This document shows, piece after piece, positions 1-5,464 of a stretch of DNA of 8,744 nt (position 1 is its first letter; each line of letters opens with the position of its first letter). A model generated the notes under the pieces. That model did no database searches. It worked only from the letters and a program-made list of their open reading frames with translations, and had not been told where the DNA came from. The stretch spans positions 1 through 8,744 of the forward strand of contig CAMOEE010000104.1 of NCBI GenBank assembly GCA_946611835.1, read 5' to 3'. This DNA is from an uncultured Treponema sp. (lineage in GTDB: Bacteria > Spirochaetota > Spirochaetia > Treponematales > Treponemataceae). The translations under genes and the position numbers were made by a program.

Positions 1-46
1 CCTCCGGGTTATGAGCCCGACGAGCTGCCAACTGCTCTACCCAGCG
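1..46 (-). tRNA. Initiator tRNA-fMet (CAT), 3' end cut by window edge
   Basis: Read on the minus strand from 46, this gives acceptor strand CGCTGGG, then TA, a D arm with stem GAGC/GCTC around AGTTGGCA, and an anticodon arm TCGGG-CTCATAA-CCCGG with anticodon CAT at 13-11. Two features mark it as the initiator rather than an elongator tRNA-Met: the three consecutive G-C pairs (GGG/CCC) next to the anticodon loop, and a C at position 1, which in bacterial initiators leaves the 1-72 pair unformed. The variable region begins at 3-1 (AGG). The T arm, acceptor 3' strand and CCA status lie outside the window. It is 18 nt downstream of the PrsW-like gene and has its own promoter. Confidence 0.93.
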
Positions 47-61
47 TCGCAATGTGGGTGT

Positions 62-90
62 ATTTTACTCTGTGATTTCTTTTTTGTCAA
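62..90 (-). promoter_or_regulatory. Sigma70 promoter of the initiator tRNA
   Basis: On the minus strand there is a perfect -35 TTGACA at 90-85, a 17-nt spacer, and a -10 TAAAAT at 67-62. Transcription would start near 55, about 9 nt before the tRNA 5' end at 46, leaving a short leader for RNase P to remove. The whole promoter lies within the last codons of the PrsW-like gene, and the -10 box contains that gene's TAA stop (67-65). Confidence 0.85.
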
Positions 91-745
91 TAGCTGAAAG
101 ATAAAAAATTCTGCATTCTACGGCGGCGAACAAAATTGCGACTACGGCCAGCCAGTGATAAATCGAGGTGAAGCTGGCGAAGAAATTGTAGATTCCGTGG
201 AGGAGAACGGCATACAAAAAAGGAATAATGTTCTTTTTTTGATGGCGGAAATTCCAGATGTAGAGACCTGTGAGACCTGCGCAGAAAACATGGATTGCCT
301 GGGCGGAGAAAATTCTGTCAATCAGGAGTCCGACGACAATTTCCTTGCCCGGCTGCCCCTGAATTTCCTGAAATTTTCGAACGATGTAAATAACCGACTC
401 AAAACCTCCGACAACGAGGCCGTACAAAATCACGCAGCAGAAGAAGGCACTCAGAACTTGCTTTTTTTGCGGAATCAGGCATAAAAAAAGCATCTTCATT
501 GCTTCTTCGATGAGGCCGTTGAACAAAATTGCGGTAATCATCACCGAGGCGAAGGTGTATGCTGTGAAAATCGGCAGGCTGAGGACATAAAACTGAATCA
601 GTGATGTGGGAATTACGGTACAGAGGGCGAGAATTCCTGATAAAAGACAATATCTGATTTTGAGATTTTTATTGAGGATGACGGCGAGCGCAAAGAAAAG
701 TGCGGCCGGAATAAAAGAAATTCCTAAAAGTGCGTACAAATTCAT
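65..745 (-). CDS. PrsW-family intramembrane metalloprotease-like protein
   Basis: A 226-residue, very hydrophobic protein with about seven or eight predicted membrane segments and no cleavable signal. The sequence shows the conserved polar motifs of the PrsW (CPBP-related) family in order: EExxK (E80, E81, K84), FE in a glycine-rich helix (E116), HxxxxG (H152) and LLHGxxN (H183). In this family the Glu and His residues are thought to bind a metal in the membrane, and Bacillus PrsW cuts an anti-sigma factor at site 1. The substrate here is unknown, and no sigma/anti-sigma pair is visible in the window. The start is well fixed: an in-frame TAG stop sits four codons upstream, inside the -10 box TAGAAT. 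There is no Shine-Dalgarno, so the mRNA may be leaderless. It is divergent from the kinase gene. The family call is good; proteolytic activity is inferred. Confidence 0.8.
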   Translation of the reverse strand: MNLYALLGISFIPAALFFALAVILNKNLKIRYCLLSGILALCTVIPTSLIQFYVLSLPIFTAYTFASVMITAILFNGLIEEAMKMLFLCLIPQKKQVLSAFFCCVILYGLVVGGFESVIYIVRKFQEIQGQPGKEIVVGLLIDRIFSAQAIHVFCAGLTGLYIWNFRHQKKNIIPFLYAVLLHGIYNFFASFTSIYHWLAVVAILFAAVECRIFYLSAIDKKEITE

Positions 746-751
746 ACGAAG

Positions 752-757
752 ATTCTA
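752..757 (-). promoter_or_regulatory. -10 box (TAGAAT) of the PrsW-like gene, leaderless arrangement
   Basis: TAGAAT on the minus strand ends 6 nt before the ATG at 745, so transcription would start at or next to the A of the start codon. No convincing -35 hexamer is seen at 16-18 nt spacing and no Shine-Dalgarno precedes the ATG. Confidence 0.45.
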
Positions 758-778
758 TCATTTTTTTGCGGGAAAAAC

Positions 779-784
779 TATAAT
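779..784 (+). promoter_or_regulatory. -10 box (TATAAT) of the shikimate-kinase-like gene, leaderless arrangement
   Basis: A perfect TATAAT ends 7 nt before the ATG at 792, predicting a start site within a base or two of the start codon. There is no clear -35 hexamer and no Shine-Dalgarno. It shares a 46-bp divergent gap with the promoter of the PrsW-like gene, so the two may influence each other. Confidence 0.45.
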
Positions 785-791
785 CTTTTTT

Positions 792-1397
792 ATGAGTTCG
801 ATTATTCTTTTGGGAATCAAGCATTGCGGAAAATCAACGCAGGGAAAACTTTTGGCAAAACATTTTTCCTGCCCCTTTTTTGATACTGATGATGAAGTCA
901 CGGCCCTTACAGGCAAAAGTCCGCGGGAAATTTATTCAGAACTCGGTAAAGAAGCCTTCATTGAAGCCGAAAAAAATGCCTGCCAGAATCTCGTCGAAAA
1001 GATTCTTGTCCAAGCTCCGTCAGCTGACTGTCAGTCTCAGGCAGAAGCCAATGTTTCCGTGATTGCAACCGGCGGCGGCATCTGCAACAATCCGGCTGCT
1101 CTTGAAATTCTTCACAAAATCGGGAAATTCGTTTTTTTGAACGCCGACGAAAAAACTGCCGCAAACAGAATTGTCTGGGAAATCAAATACGACTCAGATG
1201 GCTCCATGAAAAATCTCCCGGCCTACATTGCGAACAAAAACCCAAAGAATGTGCGTGATGTACGAGCAATTTTCCACAATTTCTACGAAGAGCGCCAGAA
1301 GATTTACAAAGACCTGTGCGACGTCGAAGTAAAACTGGAACATTCCTCAACGAAAGCCGAAAACATGCAGAAAATCGTAAACGCCTTAGGGGCTTGA
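792..1397 (+). CDS. aroK: Shikimate kinase-like P-loop kinase
   Basis: A 201-residue protein with the shikimate kinase layout. It has a Walker A loop GIKHCGKST (8-16) after the first strand, a DxD-like FDTDD (D31, D33), GKSPREIYxELGKEAF (41-56), and the family hallmark ATGGG (92-96) at the shikimate site. A late R-x-x-x-Y (R168, Y172) fits the substrate-binding Arg before the last helix. The enzyme phosphorylates shikimate with ATP in chorismate synthesis, in the cytosol. The start at 792 puts strand beta1 right at the N-terminus; the reading frame is open back to 606, but that stretch is antisense to the PrsW-like gene and adds nothing recognisable. Oddities: the Arg expected in FRxxE is Ile57 (FIEAE), the usual RPLL lid motif is absent, and about 15 residues are inserted before ATGGG. 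No other aro genes are nearby. It could be a divergent shikimate kinase or a relative with another substrate. Confidence 0.75.
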   Translation: MSSIILLGIKHCGKSTQGKLLAKHFSCPFFDTDDEVTALTGKSPREIYSELGKEAFIEAEKNACQNLVEKILVQAPSADCQSQAEANVSVIATGGGICNNPAALEILHKIGKFVFLNADEKTAANRIVWEIKYDSDGSMKNLPAYIANKNPKNVRDVRAIFHNFYEERQKIYKDLCDVEVKLEHSSTKAENMQKIVNALGA

Positions 1398-1420
1398 GCG
1401 ACTTCCGCCCCGCCTAGTTT
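1389..1420. terminator. Possible terminator hairpin between convergent genes
   Basis: GGGGC (1389-1393) pairs with GCCCC (1407-1411). Inside, GAG and CTT can pair around a CGA triloop, giving a stem with one small internal loop. On the plus strand a TTTT run follows at 1417-1420 after a 5-nt gap. It spans the ends of the kinase (stop 1397) and antiporter (stop 1414) genes and could serve either, but the U-tract is short and offset. Confidence 0.35.
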
Positions 1421-3156
1421 TCCATTTTCGCCAGTTTATGCTCCAGTTCAATGATTCTTGAATGGATGTAGTGGTCTACGGCGAATTTTTCCAGCATTCC
1501 AAGCGGCTCGTTTTGCTCACCGACAACGCAGACAGCATCTGTGTCATAGTCAGTAAAAAGCTGATAGGCTTCGGGAAGAGAAGTTTCGGGCTTGCAGGTG
1601 ATTTTGGGCTTTTCCATTAAATCCATGGCCAGCAGGGTCTCCCCCATCTCACCAATCTGCATGGCTTCCTTAAGATGCTCGATTGAAATCTGACCGACAA
1701 GTTTTCCATTATGCTCGCCTTCGCCGCCCCGCACCTCGTAATTTGTGTTTTCGTGATGAGTAAAGCTCCTGATGATGCTGCCAACCGTGTCCGTGTCATT
1801 TACAATTGTGTAAGATTCCGGCCGGCAGATTACATTGCCCTTGATTGCGATGTCGCTGACCTTTGCGTTTTTCATTAAGTCTTCTGCCGTGACATTGAGG
1901 CCGACTTCACCGGCCTTCGTGACACCGTATTTTACGCAGATTGGGCCTAAAATTTGCACGATAAAGGTCGTCGCCGTGATGATGAGCATGATTTGCGGGC
2001 CAACCGAATCCGAAAAGTCATTTCCGGCGGCAATACTGAGGCCGATTGCGACCCCCGCCTGGCTCAAAAGACAATATGGAAGATATTTTCGTACGCTTTC
2101 TGGAGCTCCGGTCAGCCTTGCACCAAGACGGCTTCCGATTGTCTTTCCGATTGTTCGTCCGCCAACATAAAGAATTGCGATGATTGCGATAAATGGCGTT
2201 ACAATCCAGATGTTGAGTTTTGCTCCCACAGTTACGAAGAAAAGAACATAAATCGGCGGCGTGAATTTTTCTACCAGCCTGAACATGGCATTTGTTTTCT
2301 TGTGTGCGAAATTCGTCATAAAAAAGCCGATGAACATTGCCGAAAGAATGTTGTCCAGCCCCAGGGCGTTACAGATTCCAGTGCAGAGGAAGAGGGTTCC
2401 CAACGAAAATCCCAAAACCCTGCCGTCGTTGTTCATTATGTTTTTGAGAATCAAATTGAGGATAAAGCCGAATCCAAGTCCAAGGGCAATTGAGCCGAAA
2501 ATGTCGTAAGCTATTGCTCCCAGCTGAGAGAGAAAAGAAACAGTGTGTCCTCCGAGAAGGGGGGCAGAGATTGTCGCTGCGATTGCATACAAAATGAGGG
2601 CGACCGCATCATCCATTGCGACGATTCCCAGAATTGTCGTTGTAAGGGGACCTTTGGTGCGGTATTCCTTTAGAACATCGGTCGTGGCCGCAGGGGCAGT
2701 AGCCGCACAGATTGCGCCCAGCAGAAGCCCGAATGAAACTGATTGAGCGACTGACTTTGTAAAAAGATAAGTGACAGTTCCCGTGAGAATTCCTACCACA
2801 AAAAATGGCGTAATTGACTCGCCGATAAGGATTCCTACAAACTGCTTTCCGTATTTTTTGATGACTTCAATTTTAAGTTCCGCACCGACGAGAAAGCCGA
2901 TGAGCGAAAGAGATGCCGTCGAGATTGGGTTGAGGGCGGCTACCGTATCCTTTCCGAGGATTGCGAAACCCGACACACCGATGATAATTCCGATTACGAT
3001 ATAACCAACAACCTGGGGAATTTTAAGCTTCTGGAAGATTCGTCCGCCAAACGAACCGAAAAACATCATAATTCCGACCAAAAGCATAAGCTGACTGCCG
3101 TTCAACTCTAAAAAATGACATGCAGACGGCAAAAAACTAGACAAAGGACTTTCCAT
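1414..3156 (-). CDS. CPA2-family cation:proton antiporter with C-terminal CBS pair
   Basis: A 580-residue inner membrane protein. Residues about 22-412 form a Na+/H+-exchanger (KefB/NapA-type) membrane domain of roughly 12-13 helices. Visible landmarks are the unwound-helix motif TAPAAT (153-158) and the ion-site pair in AMDDAVALILY (D182, D183). In the superfamily DD usually goes with electrogenic Na+/H+ exchange and ND with electroneutral exchange, but substrate cannot be fixed from this. A Lys at 313 lies in the FFVTVGAKL helix. Residues about 430-568 look like two CBS domains (VSDI...LVGQISIEHLKEAM and MDLMEKP...LGMLEK), followed by a short charged helix. CBS pairs commonly bind adenine nucleotides, so ligand gating is plausible. 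No TrkA-N (RCK) domain is present. An in-frame TAA in the upstream -10 box rules out a longer start; M24 is the next option. It lies 34 nt downstream of the transglycosylase gene but has its own promoter-like box. Confidence 0.88.
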   Translation of the reverse strand: MESPLSSFLPSACHFLELNGSQLMLLVGIMMFFGSFGGRIFQKLKIPQVVGYIVIGIIIGVSGFAILGKDTVAALNPISTASLSLIGFLVGAELKIEVIKKYGKQFVGILIGESITPFFVVGILTGTVTYLFTKSVAQSVSFGLLLGAICAATAPAATTDVLKEYRTKGPLTTTILGIVAMDDAVALILYAIAATISAPLLGGHTVSFLSQLGAIAYDIFGSIALGLGFGFILNLILKNIMNNDGRVLGFSLGTLFLCTGICNALGLDNILSAMFIGFFMTNFAHKKTNAMFRLVEKFTPPIYVLFFVTVGAKLNIWIVTPFIAIIAILYVGGRTIGKTIGSRLGARLTGAPESVRKYLPYCLLSQAGVAIGLSIAAGNDFSDSVGPQIMLIITATTFIVQILGPICVKYGVTKAGEVGLNVTAEDLMKNAKVSDIAIKGNVICRPESYTIVNDTDTVGSIIRSFTHHENTNYEVRGGEGEHNGKLVGQISIEHLKEAMQIGEMGETLLAMDLMEKPKITCKPETSLPEAYQLFTDYDTDAVCVVGEQNEPLGMLEKFAVDHYIHSRIIELEHKLAKMEN

Positions 3157-3164
3157 AGAAAGAG

Positions 3165-3170
3165 ATTATA
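3165..3170 (-). promoter_or_regulatory. -10 box (TATAAT) of the antiporter gene, leaderless arrangement
   Basis: A perfect TATAAT on the minus strand ends 8 nt before the ATG at 3156, predicting a 5' leader of about 0-2 nt. No Shine-Dalgarno is present. The hexamer includes an in-frame TAA, which excludes a start further upstream. No good -35 is seen. Read-through from the upstream operon would also be possible. Confidence 0.45.
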
Positions 3171-3190
3171 GTGACTTGAAAGTCTCTTAG

Positions 3191-5464
3191 CTAGTACATA
3201 AGCTCTCTTACCGTGTCACCGGGCAGTTTTCCTTCGTACAAATATGCGTACATTGCCGCCGCAGCGATTACTTTTCTTCCATATTCTCTTGTCTCGGCAA
3301 AAGGAAGGGACTCCAGAAACAAATCCATGCTGATTCCGACAGGCTTGTGGGCCGGCCGCCCTGTCGTTGACCAGTCGTTCCTGAAACTTCTTGCCCAGCT
3401 CCGGACATTGGTAAGACCTGCGTTATAGGCATAAAGGGCCAGCAATTCGTTGTTTTCTTCGGAGCGCTCAATCATTGACGAAAGATAATGCGTACCCATC
3501 CGCACATTTGTCTTGGGGTCGAATATGTCAAAATCATCTCCGATTTTAAGTTTCCGTGCCTCGTCGTTCGCCGTTCCTTCCATGAGCTGGGTGAGACCGA
3601 ATGCACCGGCTTTGCTTGTGACAGTGGCATCAAAAAAACTTTCGCTTCTTATCATTGCAAAAACAAGATATTCCGGAAGATTGAATTCCTTGCAGGCGTT
3701 TTCAATAATTTCTTTGTAAAAACGAGGGAAACTCAGTTCAACGAGTTCTTTTGGTGTTTCTCCAGCCGCCGATTCAAAACATCTGCTTGCGATTCTGAGG
3801 CTCTGAATATTGTAAGTGACATCCCTGCTGTTTTTTGCGCACTTGCTTAAGAATTTGCTTACCGCTATTGAGTCTTCGATTGTAAGATTCTTTCGGTTTG
3901 CAAGCCATTCTGTATACATCCTCTGCGGAAATCCGAAAGCTGCATAGCCCGCCAGAAGTCTGCCTGCCCCTTTGTCCTCGACCTTTTCCCCGGGAATGCC
4001 TTTTTTGAAAATATATGACTTTACGAGTTCCGGGTCGCTTACATTCAACCTTTCGAGGGCACAGACTTTATAATAGATAGAAGATGGATTGTTGAGGACT
4101 TTTGTATAAGCCTCAAATGCCTGTCGGGTGCGTAAATCCTCATCACCTTTTGCCATACTTTCTTCAAGAAGTCTTCCCGAAATGTAAGCGTATTTTCCCG
4201 CCGTATAATCAGAGAAATTTGAATTCGTCTGCTTCCAGACTTTGTAAAAGTCCTGCCATCTGTGACTTGAAAGCAAAAGAATCGAAAGGGACTCAAAGAA
4301 ATCATCGAAATAATCAGCGTCATGAATCAGGGAGCCGTATTGCGTGAGCGTTGATATAATATCGTCAGTGGAAGTTCGCAGCTGGAAATTCAAAAGATAC
4401 CAGAGGCAGTTGTCAAATTGAAGCGGGTCATCAGTCGAATCAAGCGCTTTTCGGAATCTGGAGACTGTCTGAGTCGGGTAGCGGCCAGCCTTGTCATAGA
4501 GCCGGGCGGCATAAAAATAGGCGTAATAAGCCTTTTCCGGTGAAAGTTTTTCTGCGAGCCTGTCAAATTCTCTTGCCGAGGCAAAATAATCGTTTGTTCC
4601 GTACAGTGTTGCCTTTCCAATGTCAGAGAGAAGCTGTTTGTTGATTTCTTCGCCCCGGTTTTCAAAAATCCTGAAAATTTTATCGATTTCTTTGTAAGCC
4701 GGAATATAGCTCCTGTGGTAAACCAAAATCCTGTAATCGATTATTGATTTTTCCGGGTTCTCCGCTTCCTGTAGGGCATCCAAAAGTGTCTCAAATCCGC
4801 CTTCCGGGATTATTGAAGGCTCTGCTCCGTCTGAACTTTTCTCGTCCTGAATAGGGGCAAGCTGACTTTCAAGAAGGCTTCGTTTGTTCAGGTTTTTCTG
4901 AAATTTTTCGCTTTCCTGACCGATATTCCTGTTTTTTTCGTCAAGAAGCATGAGATAAGTTTCGTAGACTTCGATATGGTCTGCTGAAACCGGCCTTGAT
5001 ATGAACCATGTGAAAAATTCCGAGTCAAAACGGCTGTCCTTTTTTTGTGCGAGGGATTCAAGCCTGTATCTTATGATTTCATTTTTTGCCGAATCCAGGG
5101 GAAGGTTTTCCGTAAGGTTTATGATTGATACATATTCCCCGTGCTGCAAAAGTTCACGGCAGGCAATTGCCAGAGAAGACTCGTCATCGTAGTTTTTGGC
5201 AAGATATATAGAAGAATCAACCCGGTCTTTTACACTTCCAAGCATCGTGAGTGCTTCTGCGCTCCGTTTTGCAATCAGAGCTGTGCCTTTCTTGCGTGCG
5301 ATTTTAAAAAGTCTGAGGGCTTCGTTTTCGTTTCCGTTATCCGAAGCCTGCAGCGCGAGAAAATAATTTGAATCATTGCCGAATTCTTTTTGAACTGAAT
5401 TATTGACCCTTGCGCAAGCTGTGAAGACGAAAAGGCCAATAATCAGAGCTAGAAGTTTTTTCAT
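3191..5464 (-). CDS. Slt70-like lytic transglycosylase lipoprotein
   Basis: A 757-residue protein. It starts MKKLLALIIGLFVFTAC, a lipoprotein signal with a relaxed spirochaete-type lipobox (FTA before Cys17), so the mature protein should be lipid-anchored facing the periplasm. Residues about 20-580 are mostly helical with TPR-like pairs, as in the Slt70 superhelix. The catalytic GH23 SLT domain spans about 583-740, with Glu608 in RSESFFD as the acid/base, GAFGLTQLM at 620-628 and YAYNAG at 678-683. Such enzymes cut peptidoglycan glycan strands, leaving 1,6-anhydro-muramoyl ends. The frame stays open 30 codons upstream of this Met, but that part overlaps the LysM gene and lacks a signal. The chosen ATG overlaps the LysM gene's TGA as ATGA, with no Shine-Dalgarno, so translation is probably coupled. 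The length is somewhat above E. coli Slt70 (about 645). Confidence 0.92.
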   Translation of the reverse strand: MKKLLALIIGLFVFTACARVNNSVQKEFGNDSNYFLALQASDNGNENEALRLFKIARKKGTALIAKRSAEALTMLGSVKDRVDSSIYLAKNYDDESSLAIACRELLQHGEYVSIINLTENLPLDSAKNEIIRYRLESLAQKKDSRFDSEFFTWFISRPVSADHIEVYETYLMLLDEKNRNIGQESEKFQKNLNKRSLLESQLAPIQDEKSSDGAEPSIIPEGGFETLLDALQEAENPEKSIIDYRILVYHRSYIPAYKEIDKIFRIFENRGEEINKQLLSDIGKATLYGTNDYFASAREFDRLAEKLSPEKAYYAYFYAARLYDKAGRYPTQTVSRFRKALDSTDDPLQFDNCLWYLLNFQLRTSTDDIISTLTQYGSLIHDADYFDDFFESLSILLLSSHRWQDFYKVWKQTNSNFSDYTAGKYAYISGRLLEESMAKGDEDLRTRQAFEAYTKVLNNPSSIYYKVCALERLNVSDPELVKSYIFKKGIPGEKVEDKGAGRLLAGYAAFGFPQRMYTEWLANRKNLTIEDSIAVSKFLSKCAKNSRDVTYNIQSLRIASRCFESAAGETPKELVELSFPRFYKEIIENACKEFNLPEYLVFAMIRSESFFDATVTSKAGAFGLTQLMEGTANDEARKLKIGDDFDIFDPKTNVRMGTHYLSSMIERSEENNELLALYAYNAGLTNVRSWARSFRNDWSTTGRPAHKPVGISMDLFLESLPFAETREYGRKVIAAAAMYAYLYEGKLPGDTVRELMY

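Noticed and set aside
155..484. A 109-codon plus-strand open frame
   Set aside because: It is antisense to the well-supported PrsW-like gene, has no RBS, and shows no recognisable domain.
606..791. An upstream start for the shikimate kinase frame
   Set aside because: The extra residues are the antisense of the PrsW-like gene and precede a P-loop fold that is complete from 792; the -10 box would also lie inside the coding region.
1954..2493. A 179-codon plus-strand open frame
   Set aside because: It lies opposite the antiporter membrane domain. Its composition (many Arg, Cys, His and Lys) looks like a complement artefact, and no RBS was seen.
3173..3184. Small hairpin GACT-TGAA-AGTC after the transglycosylase stop
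   Set aside because: There are only four base pairs with no U-run, so it does not support a terminator and the antiporter may receive read-through.
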